Shown here in pieces: positions 45,635 to 54,683 of a stretch of 64,000 bases of DNA (the stretch's first letter is position 1; the number at the start of each line of letters is the position of its first letter). Below the pieces are notes generated by a model. That model had not been told where the DNA came from. It ran no database searches and saw only the letters and a program-made list of their open reading frames with translations. This DNA comes from Pseudoduganella violaceinigra DSM 15887 (GTDB taxonomy: Bacteria; Pseudomonadota; Gammaproteobacteria; Burkholderiales; Burkholderiaceae_D): positions 4,713-68,712 of the forward strand of contig NZ_KE384362.1 in NCBI RefSeq assembly GCF_000425385.1. The letters are read 5' to 3'. A program made the translations under genes and the position numbers.

Positions 45635-47383
45635 TTACTCTTTCGGATAAGGGCTCTTGCCGCCGCCGGCGATGAATTCGTCGACGCGCGCTTGGAGCAC
45701 CGGCAATGGCACCGAGCCCAGTTCCAGAACGGTGTCATGGAAGGCGCGGATGTCGAACTTGCTGCCCAGGGCCTGCTCCGCCTTGCGGCGCGCTTCGAAG
45801 ATCGCCATCTCGCCCAGGTAATAGGACAGCGCCTGGCCCGGCCAGGAGATATAGCGGTCCACTTCCGTCATGACTTCATGGGCCGACAGCGCCGTGTTCT
45901 CCATCAGGTATTGCTGCGCCTGTTCGCGGGTCCAGCCCTTGGCATGCACGCCGGTGTCGACCACCAGGCGCGACGCGCGCCAGGCCTGGTAACTGAGCAT
46001 GCCGAACACTTCGTACGGCGTTTCGTAGATCCCCATCTCCGCGCCAAGACGCTCGGAATACAGCGCCCAGCCCTCGCCGTATGCGGAGATATAGGCGTTG
46101 CGGAAGGCCGGACGGCCCTTCTGCTCCATCGCGATGGGCATCTGGAAAGCGTGGCCCGGCGCGGATTCATGCAGCGTCAGCGCCGGCAGCGAGTACAGCG
46201 GGCGGGCCGGCAGGTTATAGGTATTCACCCAGTAGCCGCCAGGACCGCCGCGCCCCGAGGTATAGAAGGGCGCGATCTCCGGCGCCACCGGAATGATGGC
46301 AAAGCGGCTGCGCGGCAGGCGGCCGAAATAGTCCGCCACCTTGCCGTCGAACTTCTTGGCCACCCAGGCCGCGCGCATCAGCAGTTCTTCCGGCGTCTTG
46401 GCGTAGAACTGCGGGTCGGTGCGCAGGAATTGCAGGAAGGCCGGCAGGTCGCCCTGGAAGCCGACCTGCTTCATCACCGCCTGCATCTCGGCGCGGATCT
46501 TGGCCATTTCCTCCAGGCCGATCTGGTGAATCTGCTCGGCGCTCAGTCGGGTGGTCGTGAATTCAACAATCTTCGACTGGTAGTAGGCCTTGCCGTCCGG
46601 GTAGCTCTCGGCCGCCAAGGCCTCCTTGGCTTGCGGGACGTATTCCTCGCGCATGAACTTGAGCAGTTCGGCGTGGGCCGGAATCACCTTGTCGCGGATC
46701 GCCTGCAGCGCCGCCGCCTTCAGGGTCTCCTGCTCCGCCGCCGGGATGGCGGACGGCATCTGCTGGAACGGTTTGAAGAACACCACGTCTTCCGGCCGCG
46801 CTTCGGTGACCGAGGTGATCGATTTGTCGCGCCCTTCCAGCGTGACCTTCGGCGGCGTGAAGCCGCGCGCCAGGCCGGCCCGCATATTGGCAATCTCCTC
46901 GCCGAAGTAGCGCGGCACGTCGTTCAGCTGCGCCACGTAGCTGCGGTAGTCTTCCACCGTATGGAAGGATTTGCGCGCCTCGGCGGCCAGGTTGGACCAG
47001 AACGAGGAATCGGCGTTCAGCGGTTTTTCGTACTCGCGGAAACGCTGGTTATCCAGCAGCGCGGCGATCTGGGCGCGGTACACCTGGTAGTTGATGCGTT
47101 CGCGGGACGAAAGCTGTCCGGGCTTGATGCTATCGAGTTGGCGCAGCGTGTCTTCCCATTTCTTCTGGCGCTCCATCTGCACCGCCGGACCGACGTTCGG
47201 CAAGCGGCTCTCGACGCCGTGCACATCGTCTTCCTCGTCTTCCAGCCGCTGCTGCAGGCGCCACTTCCATTCGGCCTGGTGGATGGCAGTGAAGCGGGCA
47301 TCGGCGCTGCCGGGCTTGGCCGCCGCATACGTCGGTGAACTGAAAGCTGCTGCGATGGCGAGTGCTGCGACGATCTGTTTCAT
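45635..47383 (-). CDS. exported DUF885 family protein, putative metallohydrolase
   Basis: 582 residues from ATG 47383 (GGAG four bases upstream) with signal peptide MKQIVAALAIAAAFSSPTYA. DUF885 marks: LTLHESAPGHAFQMP near residue 400, the HExxxGH-type metal site, and YGEGWALYSERLG about 50 residues later with the second Glu, then the YYLGEMAIFEARRKAE helix near the C-terminus. The family resembles M32/M2-type alpha-helical peptidases; substrates are mostly unknown. Probably periplasmic. Confidence 0.9.
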   Translation of the reverse strand: MKQIVAALAIAAAFSSPTYAAAKPGSADARFTAIHQAEWKWRLQQRLEDEEDDVHGVESRLPNVGPAVQMERQKKWEDTLRQLDSIKPGQLSSRERINYQVYRAQIAALLDNQRFREYEKPLNADSSFWSNLAAEARKSFHTVEDYRSYVAQLNDVPRYFGEEIANMRAGLARGFTPPKVTLEGRDKSITSVTEARPEDVVFFKPFQQMPSAIPAAEQETLKAAALQAIRDKVIPAHAELLKFMREEYVPQAKEALAAESYPDGKAYYQSKIVEFTTTRLSAEQIHQIGLEEMAKIRAEMQAVMKQVGFQGDLPAFLQFLRTDPQFYAKTPEELLMRAAWVAKKFDGKVADYFGRLPRSRFAIIPVAPEIAPFYTSGRGGPGGYWVNTYNLPARPLYSLPALTLHESAPGHAFQMPIAMEQKGRPAFRNAYISAYGEGWALYSERLGAEMGIYETPYEVFGMLSYQAWRASRLVVDTGVHAKGWTREQAQQYLMENTALSAHEVMTEVDRYISWPGQALSYYLGEMAIFEARRKAEQALGSKFDIRAFHDTVLELGSVPLPVLQARVDEFIAGGGKSPYPKE

Positions 47384-47494
47384 GGTGCTCCGGGAAGTCA
47401 GGTTGGTAACGGTTCCGCGAGTGTACCTTACGGCCAAAGAGCGGGCGCCGTCAATGGCGGCATTGTGCCGGAACGTCTGAGCGGGGGCGCGGAA

Positions 47495-49798
47495 TCAGGC
47501 GAGCGGCGCCTCGTCCACCTCGATGGAGAAGCTGTATTCGGCGCCCTCGCCCGCCTGCCTGCGCACCAGCAGTTCGCTGCCAAGCAGGCGCACGAATTCG
47601 CGGCTGATGCCCAGGTCCAGGCCTGCGCCGGCGTAGCCATCGTCCTGGCGCGCCAGCCCCGCCCGTCCGGCGCTGGAATCGCGCACGGCGAACGCAAGGC
47701 GCCAGCGCCGCGCGCCCGCCGTCTGCGCATCGGCCGCCAGCGTCACGGTGCCCTGCCCGAGCGCGCCGGCGGCATGCGACAGCAGGTTGGCCAGCACCTG
47801 GCGCAGGCGCGGACCGTCGGCCAGTATCGGGGGCGGCAGGCCGCCGCAGGCCAGCACCAGCATCACCCGATCGTTTTCCGTGCGCAGGCGTACGATGTCC
47901 ATCACCTCCTTCAATAGCGGCTGCAGCGCCAGCGGCGCCAGCACCAGCGGCACGCGACCGGTTTCGATGCGCGACAACTCGAGCAGGTCGTCGATCATGC
48001 CCAGCAATTGCTGGCCGGCGCGGTTGATGGTGCCCAACTGGCGCTGCTCCGGCTCGAACATGCTGGGCGACGCGGCCAGTGCGCCGGACAGGCTGATCAC
48101 CGCATCGAGCGGCGCCCGCAGCTCCTCGCTCATCTTCGCCAGGAACACACTGCGCGCCTGATTGGCGGCGCGCGCTTCCGCCACCGCATCCGACAGCGCC
48201 TCCGTGCGCTGCCGAACCAGCTCTTCCAGGCGATCGCGGTGCGCCAGCAATTCCGCCTCGTTTTTTTTGCGGGCCGTGATGTCTTCATAGCTGCAGCGCA
48301 GCCAGCGCTTGCCATGGGCGGGCAGCCGGCGCAGCTTGACTTCAACCGTGACGGTGCTGCCGTCGGGCCGCCTGACGACGCGTTCGAAGGCCAGCGGCTC
48401 GCCGGCCCAGGCCCGCTCGGAAATGCCGCGCACCTGCTGCTGCACGTCGCCGTCGCCAAACTGGCCCGGCGCGTACAGTGTGCTCGGATGCATGCCTTGC
48501 AGTTGCGCGCGCGGATGGCCGAACAGCTTTTCCGCCTCGCCGTTGGCGTCGACGTAGCGGCAATCTTCCAGGTCCAGCACCAGGATCGCCTCCGGCGCAT
48601 ACTCGACCAGGGCGCGGAAGCGCTCCTCGCTTTCGCGGCTGGCCAGTTCCGTCCGCGCCAGGCGGCGCCGCTGGACCAGCAAGGCGGCAAGCAGGCCGGC
48701 CAGCAGCACGATCACCGCGCCGCCCCCCTGCACCACCGCGCGGTGAGCCCGCCACAAGGACGGCGGCCGGTTGAGGAAGGTGGCCTGCTCCAGCGGCGCG
48801 GCATCGATCTGCCAGCGTTCAAGCTGGCGCCAGTCGTACAGGCTTTGCACTGGCCCAGCCGGCACCCGCGTCACACCGGCGTTGACGGCCTGCCGTCCTT
48901 CCAGCACGGCCAGCACGCTGTCGGCCAGCTCGATGCCGGATTGCGGCAGGTTGCGCACCGCACCGCCGACCGCGCCCTCGCCGACGATGGTATCGAACAA
49001 GGCGAAGACCGGCACATTCGCGGCGCGCATGGTCTCGCGCGCCGCATCGATGGTGGGCAGCGTGTAGCCGTCGCGGTCGCGGTTGAACATGCCGGTGATC
49101 ACCACGGTATCGCTGGTCAGGTTGGCGACGTAGCGCATCTGCTCGGCCCAGCTCATGTTCTGCAGGAATTCGACCTGGATGCGCCGCATCCACGGCGCCA
49201 GCTCGACTTCGGCCTGGCGCAGGAAAGCACGGTCGGCTTCCGCCACACCGGCCGGAACGACCACGCGCCGCGTGCGCGGCAGCAGCAGCATGACCTCTTT
49301 CATGGTGGCCCCGATGTCGGGCATGATGGTGTACTTGAACAGCGGGCGGCGGTTGGCGTCCAGCTGCAGCGTCGACGGCTCGCTGTCGGTGAGCAGCGGC
49401 GCCTGCGGCGAGATCTCGGCCAACTCCTTCAAGGTGAAATTCAGCGCCGGCTGCTGCAGCGCCACCAGCATGTCGATGGGCAGCCCGCCGTACTGGGCCG
49501 ACAGCATGGCGCGCCGCGCCGGCGCCACCAGTTCGGCATTGGGCTGGTTCAGGTGCAGGTATTCGACGTGGATATGTTCCAGCGGCACGCCGGCCGTGCG
49601 CAGGCGCAGCACGAAGGATTCGACCACGCGGTCAAAAGCGGCGCGTCCGGGGCTGTATGAATTGAGCAACAGGACGTGGGCCGCCGCCAGCGAGCGCGGT
49701 GCGGCGGCCGGCCGGGCGCCGTCCGCGCCATGCGCCAGCAGCGCCCATACCGCCAGCATCCAGCCTGCCCAGAATCGTTTGAAGGAATGACCGCCCAT
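47495..49798 (-). CDS. membrane sensor kinase-like protein with periplasmic ABC-substrate-binding domain and degenerate HisKA
   Basis: 767 residues. Signal/TM at the N-terminus; a periplasmic domain (about 35-320) of the ABC sugar/tryptophan-X-XX type (VLLLNSYSPGRAAFDRVVESF); TM at about 350-372 (GGGAVIVLLAGLLAALLV); PAS with PAC (about 390-510); helical linker; HisKA; HATPase. The H-box reads FLAKMSEELRAPLDAV where MSHELRTPL is usual, so the phospho-acceptor His is Glu (codon at 48125-48127). The N-box reads NLLSHAAGA, without the second Asn. It may be a pseudo-kinase acting through binding. No response regulator is adjacent. Confidence 0.85.
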   Translation of the reverse strand: MGGHSFKRFWAGWMLAVWALLAHGADGARPAAAPRSLAAAHVLLLNSYSPGRAAFDRVVESFVLRLRTAGVPLEHIHVEYLHLNQPNAELVAPARRAMLSAQYGGLPIDMLVALQQPALNFTLKELAEISPQAPLLTDSEPSTLQLDANRRPLFKYTIMPDIGATMKEVMLLLPRTRRVVVPAGVAEADRAFLRQAEVELAPWMRRIQVEFLQNMSWAEQMRYVANLTSDTVVITGMFNRDRDGYTLPTIDAARETMRAANVPVFALFDTIVGEGAVGGAVRNLPQSGIELADSVLAVLEGRQAVNAGVTRVPAGPVQSLYDWRQLERWQIDAAPLEQATFLNRPPSLWRAHRAVVQGGGAVIVLLAGLLAALLVQRRRLARTELASRESEERFRALVEYAPEAILVLDLEDCRYVDANGEAEKLFGHPRAQLQGMHPSTLYAPGQFGDGDVQQQVRGISERAWAGEPLAFERVVRRPDGSTVTVEVKLRRLPAHGKRWLRCSYEDITARKKNEAELLAHRDRLEELVRQRTEALSDAVAEARAANQARSVFLAKMSEELRAPLDAVISLSGALAASPSMFEPEQRQLGTINRAGQQLLGMIDDLLELSRIETGRVPLVLAPLALQPLLKEVMDIVRLRTENDRVMLVLACGGLPPPILADGPRLRQVLANLLSHAAGALGQGTVTLAADAQTAGARRWRLAFAVRDSSAGRAGLARQDDGYAGAGLDLGISREFVRLLGSELLVRRQAGEGAEYSFSIEVDEAPLA

Positions 49799-49826
49799 GT
49801 TGGGACGATCATACCCAATCCATGGT

Positions 49827-51455
49827 CTACTGCAACTTTTTGTCGGCGATGTCGATGCTGAGGAACACGTCGCCGTTCAGGGCCTGCAGCAGGTCGGACT
49901 GGCGCAGCCGGTCCATCACCGGTCCTTTCACTTCGGCCAGGTGCAGACCGATGCCGCGCCGCTTCAACGTGGCATTCAGCTCACCCAGCGCGAACAGGGC
50001 CGTGGTATCGATCGAGCTGACGGCCGTCATCGCCAGCACCAGGTGGCGCGCGTCAGGATGGCTGCGCAATTCATCCTCGATCCGTTCCTGCACCGCTTCC
50101 ACATTACCGAAGAACAGGTTGGCGTCGACGCGCAGCATCAGTACCTCCGGCCGGGTTTCGGCCGGATAGCGCTCGATATTGCGGAAATGCTCGCTGCCCG
50201 CAATGCGGCCCAGCACCGCGATATGCGGACGGCTGGCGCGCCAGATCAAGGTTCCCATCGACAGTGCCACGCCGATCAGCACGCCCGCTTCCACGCCCAG
50301 CGCGACAACGCCGGCGCCGGTGGCAAACCAGGCCAGCGCATCGCCGCGGTCATAGCGCCAGGCCGTGCGCAAGGTATCCAGTTCCAGCATGCCAAGCACC
50401 GCCACGATGATGGTGGCCGCCAGCACCGGCATCGGCAACAGGGCCAGCCAGCCGGTCGGCGCCACCAGGGCCAGGGCCAGCAGGCATGCCGTAATGATGC
50501 TGGCCAGCGGGGTCTGCGCACCCGCCGCAAAATTCACCGCGGAGCGCGACATGCTGCCTGTGACCGGGAAGGCACCCGACAGCATGCTGGCGACATTGGC
50601 CGCGCCCAACCCTGCCAACTCATGGTTGCTGAGCAGCTTTTCATTGCGCTTCAGCGCCAGCGACTGGGCCGCCGACATACTCATCAGGAAAATCACAAAG
50701 CCGACCAGCATGCCCGGCTGCACCAGTTGTTGCCAATGGCCGGGTGACGTGGCCAGGTTCAATCGCGGCAGCCCGCTCGGCACCGTGCCGGTGGTGTGCA
50801 CGCCCTTCGCCTCCAGGCCCAGGACCTGCACCAGCAGCAGGCCAAGCAAGACCACAAACATGGGCGCCAGGCGTGCCGCCATATCGGCGCGCGCCGCGCG
50901 CACGCCGCCAGCCTTCAGCAGCGGCGACAGGTGGCTGCGCGAAAACACCAGCACCAGCACTGCGGTCAGGCCCAGCGCGGCGCTGGGGCCATGCCAGTGC
51001 GGCAGGTCCGCGCCGAGCAGGGGCTTGAGCTGGCCCCATGCGATCACCAGGGCCGAGCCGACGGTAAAGCCGCTCATCACCGGCCGCGAAAAAAAATTGG
51101 CCAGGAAGCCCAGACGCAGTACGCCGCACAGCAGCAGCACCGTCCCGGACACCAGCGCCAGTTGCGCCGCCAGCACCTGGTACAAGCCCGAGCCGGCAGG
51201 CGCCATCTGCCCCACCACGGCAGCTGTCATCAGCGACACAATGGCCATGGGCCCCACCGATTGCGTCATGCTGGTGCCGAACAGCGCATAAATAATCGGC
51301 GGAAGAATGCTGGCGTAAATACCGGTCACCGGCGGCAGCCCTGCCACCAGCGCATACGCCATGCCTTGCGGGATCATCATCATGGCCACCACGATGCCCG
51401 CGCTGATATCGCCCGGCAGCAGCGCGCGCCGGTAATTCCGCAGCCATGCCAGCAT
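49827..51455 (-). CDS. SulP family anion transporter with C-terminal STAS domain
   Basis: 542 residues: 10-12 TM segments beginning GDISAGIVVAMMMIPQGMAY, the SulP signature, with GLPPVTGIYASILPPIIYAL following, and a STAS domain from about residue 430 (VLMLRVDANLFFGNVEAV; VSSIDTTALFALGEL). Bacterial SulP proteins carry sulfate, bicarbonate or dicarboxylates; the substrate is not evident. It shares one base with the TetR stop (TGATG), so the two are translationally coupled. Confidence 0.92.
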   Translation of the reverse strand: MLAWLRNYRRALLPGDISAGIVVAMMMIPQGMAYALVAGLPPVTGIYASILPPIIYALFGTSMTQSVGPMAIVSLMTAAVVGQMAPAGSGLYQVLAAQLALVSGTVLLLCGVLRLGFLANFFSRPVMSGFTVGSALVIAWGQLKPLLGADLPHWHGPSAALGLTAVLVLVFSRSHLSPLLKAGGVRAARADMAARLAPMFVVLLGLLLVQVLGLEAKGVHTTGTVPSGLPRLNLATSPGHWQQLVQPGMLVGFVIFLMSMSAAQSLALKRNEKLLSNHELAGLGAANVASMLSGAFPVTGSMSRSAVNFAAGAQTPLASIITACLLALALVAPTGWLALLPMPVLAATIIVAVLGMLELDTLRTAWRYDRGDALAWFATGAGVVALGVEAGVLIGVALSMGTLIWRASRPHIAVLGRIAGSEHFRNIERYPAETRPEVLMLRVDANLFFGNVEAVQERIEDELRSHPDARHLVLAMTAVSSIDTTALFALGELNATLKRRGIGLHLAEVKGPVMDRLRQSDLLQALNGDVFLSIDIADKKLQ

Positions 51456-52024
51456 CAGCGGCTCTCTTCCAGCGAGGACAGGACGGCCGCCAGGATTTCG
51501 TCGGACTGCTTTTTATTCGCCACCGAGCGGGCCAGGACCAGGCCGCCGACCATGGCCGCATACGTGGTAATCGCATCGCGCCGCTGTTGCGCCGGATCGC
51601 CGGGCAGCGCCTCGGCCAGCGCCGCCAGCTGCTTCTGGAAGCTGTCGCCCATGGCTTGCCGCACTTCCGGGCCGACCCGCGACACATCGGGGCCGAGCGC
51701 AGCCAGTGCGCAGCCCTGGCCGGGATTGTCGCGGTGCTCGGAAGTCAGGTACATATGCGCCAGGGCGGCGCGCGGGTTGGCAGGCTCCGCTGCCAGCAAT
51801 TCGCTCCAGCGTTCGGCGGAATGCGCCATCGCCTTGCCGAAGGCTTCGGCCAGCAAATCTTCCTTGGAAGCGAAGTGGCCGTAAAAGCCGCCGTGCGTCA
51901 GGCCGGCGCTTTTCATCAAGTCGGCCACGCCGATGCCGTCGTAGCCCTTCTCCCGGAACAGGCGAGATGCCGTTTCAACAATGCGCTCGCGGTTCTGGGC
52001 CGCTTGCTCTCTGCTAACACGCAT
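51455..52024 (-). CDS. TetR family transcriptional regulator
   Basis: 189 residues. The HTH is RERIVETASRLFREKGYDGI...LTHGGFYGHFASKEDLL, followed by a C-terminal TetR domain with CALAALGPDVSR of the LfrR/YxaF type. AAGGAGG lies before the ATG. It is the first gene of a two-gene operon with the SulP transporter and presumably regulates it; the imperfect palindrome at 52055-52068 may be its operator. Confidence 0.92.
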   Translation of the reverse strand: MRVSREQAAQNRERIVETASRLFREKGYDGIGVADLMKSAGLTHGGFYGHFASKEDLLAEAFGKAMAHSAERWSELLAAEPANPRAALAHMYLTSEHRDNPGQGCALAALGPDVSRVGPEVRQAMGDSFQKQLAALAEALPGDPAQQRRDAITTYAAMVGGLVLARSVANKKQSDEILAAVLSSLEESR

Positions 52025-52054
52025 GATTTCCTCCTTGATTATTTTTATTATGGA

Positions 52055-52068
52055 TGTAATATATCACA
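52055..52068. promoter_or_regulatory. possible TetR operator
   Basis: TGTAATATATCACA, an imperfect AT-rich dyad, 31 bases upstream of the TetR start and in the only AT-rich part of the gap. Its position over the likely promoter suits autoregulation; support is symmetry alone. Confidence 0.4.
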
Positions 52069-52103
52069 CGTGGATGACGACCATCATCTATCAATCGTGC
52101 TTT

Positions 52104-52137
52104 GCGGCGGACCACGGCAAGTGGCCGCCGCTTTTTT
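52104..52137 (+). terminator. rho-independent terminator-like hairpin with T-run
   Basis: GCGGCGG-A-CCAC pairs with GTGG-CCGCCGC around a five-base loop, followed by TTTTTT (52132-52137) on the plus strand. The minus-strand GGDEF gene ends at 52136, so for that gene the hairpin follows the stop but with the T-run on the wrong side; it may work weakly in both directions or stop antisense transcripts. Confidence 0.6.
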
Positions 52138-53584
52138 AGCGTGCCATCGCGATTTCGACGCAGTTGCGCCCTGCCCGCTTGGCGCGGTGCAGCGCCGCCT
52201 CCAGCCGCATCACCAGTTCGCTCGCGCCTTCATCCGGCGCCAGCTGGGCGACACTGAAGCTGGCCGTCACCGTATCGGCGCCCGGCAGTTCGGTGGCGGC
52301 AATGGTTTGCCGCAGTACTTCGGCCAGGCGGTAGGCATCCACGGCCACCGTATGCGTCGCAATCACCAGGAATTGCTCGCCGCGCATGCGCGCCAGCGTG
52401 TCGGAACTGCGCAGCCGGGCCTGGATCGTGCCGGCCAGGACAGCCAGCGAACGGTCGCCCGTGGTATAGCCATACAGATCGTTGACAGTGCGGAAGCTGT
52501 CGATATCAAAAGCGATCACGGCCAGCGGCACGCCGTAGCGCCGCGCGCGCCGGATTTCGCTGTCCAGGACTTGCTCGCCCTGGCGCCGGTTGGCAACCCC
52601 GGTCAAACCGTCAAACGGCGTCACCTGGGTCAGCTCAAGGCCCAGGGCATCGTTCTGGTGGCGCAAATCGCTCATCACCATGCCGAAACTGATCAGTTGC
52701 GAGGCCGAGCCGAAACAGCTGAAATGCTCCCTGCTCATGGTCAGCTGCCGGTCGAACAGCATGCAGATGACGCCCAGCAGGGGGCCGCCCGGCTGGCCCC
52801 GCAGCGGGAAGGCCAGCAGCATGTGCACATCCTGCCCCTCCAGCAGCTGGGTCAGCGCGGGATCGCCGGCCTTGGACGGCGCGTCCAGCAGCACCAGCTC
52901 GCCGCGCGCCACCGGCGCATCCAGCAAGGCGGCGCGGCCAGCCAGCACCTCGTTCATGTCCAGGTCGATGCGCCCATCCTGCGCCACCAGCCGCAGCGTG
53001 CCGTCATCAACAGCCTGCAGCAAGGCCGCGTGGCAAATGCCGGGATAGCCGCACAGCGCATTGCAGACACGGGCGCCCATCCGTTCGATTTCTTCCGATC
53101 CGTAAAGCGCACGCTGCAAGCTGCGCTGGATTGCCAGCAAGTCGTTCAGTTCCGCTTCGCGGTCCAGCAGATGTTGCTGGGCAGAGGCCAGGGTATCGGC
53201 CGGCGGCGCAAGCAGCAGTCGCACGGCATCGCGCAAGCCATCCGCGCCAATCGGAGTGATGCGATAGGCCAGCGGCCCCTGCGCCATCAGCTCTGCCATC
53301 GTGGCCGATCGCGTGAAAGGACTCAGCACCAGCACCGGCGCACCGGCACGGCTGCGCACCAGGGCGGCAAGCTCGGTTCCCGCCGCCATGGCAGGGCCAT
53401 CGAGATCGATCACGAGCAGGGAAATCTTGTTCTGCGCCATCGCATGGCGCGCGCTGGCAATGCTGTCCGCAGTCAGCAAACGGCCGAACGATTCAGCGCA
53501 TGCGGCCACAAATTCCTGGCGCCGCGCAGCGTCGGGATGGAGGAAAAGGCCTGTCCGTTGAGGGCGGCCCGCAGCAGTAGGCAT
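52136..53584 (-). CDS. receiver-like/GAF/GGDEF protein with degenerate active site
   Basis: 482 residues: a receiver-like N-terminus (about 10-125; KISLLVIDLDG), a heptad-rich linker near 130-155, a GAF-like domain (about 155-315) and a GGDEF domain (about 325-482). The signature reads RGEQF in place of GG(D/E)EF, while the inhibitory I-site RSSD five residues before it is intact. The upstream FDIDSFRTVNDLYGYTTGD segment is well kept. Likely inactive as a diguanylate cyclase but able to bind c-di-GMP at the I-site. Monocistronic, divergent from the SDR gene. Confidence 0.85.
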   Translation of the reverse strand: MPTAAGRPQRTGLFLHPDAARRQEFVAACAESFGRLLTADSIASARHAMAQNKISLLVIDLDGPAMAAGTELAALVRSRAGAPVLVLSPFTRSATMAELMAQGPLAYRITPIGADGLRDAVRLLLAPPADTLASAQQHLLDREAELNDLLAIQRSLQRALYGSEEIERMGARVCNALCGYPGICHAALLQAVDDGTLRLVAQDGRIDLDMNEVLAGRAALLDAPVARGELVLLDAPSKAGDPALTQLLEGQDVHMLLAFPLRGQPGGPLLGVICMLFDRQLTMSREHFSCFGSASQLISFGMVMSDLRHQNDALGLELTQVTPFDGLTGVANRRQGEQVLDSEIRRARRYGVPLAVIAFDIDSFRTVNDLYGYTTGDRSLAVLAGTIQARLRSSDTLARMRGEQFLVIATHTVAVDAYRLAEVLRQTIAATELPGADTVTASFSVAQLAPDEGASELVMRLEAALHRAKRAGRNCVEIAMAR

Positions 53585-53697
53585 GTAGATTAGTTTGCCA
53601 CAAGTTCAAGCAAGACAACATCCCTTTTATGTGAGGAAGCGCACGGTTAGCAACGTTGCCGCGGCAAATACTGGCCTTCCGAGCACAGGAGGAAGCC

Positions 53698-54681
53698 ATG
53701 TCGAATTCTCAGCAGAAGACTGGCGCGGGCAGCGAACAGCGCACCGTCCAGCGACAGCAGGATCAGCGCGATGCAAGCGAAGCCAAGTCCGGAGAATCGC
53801 AGCAGCCGGCCCAGACCGGAACCCATGCATTTCCCGCGCCGCCCCTGCCGGACCAGCACTTGCAAAAGCCGGGACTCGAGCACGACATGCAATTGAAACC
53901 GCAATTCATGGCGCCCGACTACTGCGGTAGCGGCAAGCTGGCTGGAATGGCTGCGGTCATCACGGGCGGCGATTCCGGCATAGGCCGCGCCGTTGCGGTA
54001 CTGTACGCCCGCGAAGGCGCCGACGTGGCGCTGGTCTATCTCGCCGAAGAGCAGGAAGACGCGGTCGAGACCAAACGCCATGTGGAAGCCGAAGGCCAGC
54101 GCTGCATCCTGGTGCCTGGCGATGTGCGCGACCCGGGATTCTGCCGCCACGCCATCAGCGAGGCGCTGCGGGCCTACGGCCGGGTCGACATCCTGGTCAA
54201 CAATGCCGCCTTTCAGGAACATGCCGGCTCGCTCGAGGACTTGTCGGAGGAACGTTTCGACCTGACCATGAAGACCAATATCTACGGCTACTTCCACATG
54301 GCCAAGGCGGCCTTGCCGCATATGAAGCGCGGGGCCTCGATATTAAATACCGGTTCCGTGGTCGGCCTGCGCGGCTCCAGCAATCTGCTGGACTATTCGA
54401 CCACCAAGGGCGCCATCCACGCCTTCACCATGTCGCTGGCGTCGAATCTGCTGGACAAGGGCATCCGCGTGAATGCGGTGGCGCCCGGCCCGGTATGGAC
54501 CCCCTTGAATCCAGCCGACCAGTCACCCGACAAGATCAAGGAATTCGGCGGCAAGACGGATATGCACCGGCCGGCCCAGCCGGAGGAAATTTCGCCGGCA
54601 TTCGTCTTCCTGGCGGCGCCCTCCTGCGCCAGCTATATCACCGGTATCGTATTGCCGATTACCGGAAGTATCGGAGAATAA
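53698..54681 (+). CDS. SDR family oxidoreductase, long stress-type
   Basis: 327 residues from ATG 53698 (AGGAGGAAG upstream; the frame also opens at 53656). A Gln/Ala-rich tail of about 75 residues precedes the Rossmann domain: GGDSGIGRAVAVLYAREGADV is the cofactor loop, NNAAFQE replaces NNAG, and YSTTKGAIHAF carries the catalytic Tyr and Lys. C-terminal ITGIVLPITGSIGE is typical of the YhdF/GSP39-like group of about 300 residues. It precedes Ku by two bases, so they share an mRNA, linking it to a stress or stationary-phase response. Confidence 0.9.
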   Translation: MSNSQQKTGAGSEQRTVQRQQDQRDASEAKSGESQQPAQTGTHAFPAPPLPDQHLQKPGLEHDMQLKPQFMAPDYCGSGKLAGMAAVITGGDSGIGRAVAVLYAREGADVALVYLAEEQEDAVETKRHVEAEGQRCILVPGDVRDPGFCRHAISEALRAYGRVDILVNNAAFQEHAGSLEDLSEERFDLTMKTNIYGYFHMAKAALPHMKRGASILNTGSVVGLRGSSNLLDYSTTKGAIHAFTMSLASNLLDKGIRVNAVAPGPVWTPLNPADQSPDKIKEFGGKTDMHRPAQPEEISPAFVFLAAPSCASYITGIVLPITGSIGE

Positions 54682-54683
54682 GC

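Noticed and set aside
45629..47338. 569-codon plus-strand frame
   Set aside because: Antisense to the DUF885 gene, which has a complete family signature; the shadow shows only His/Arg/Gln bias.
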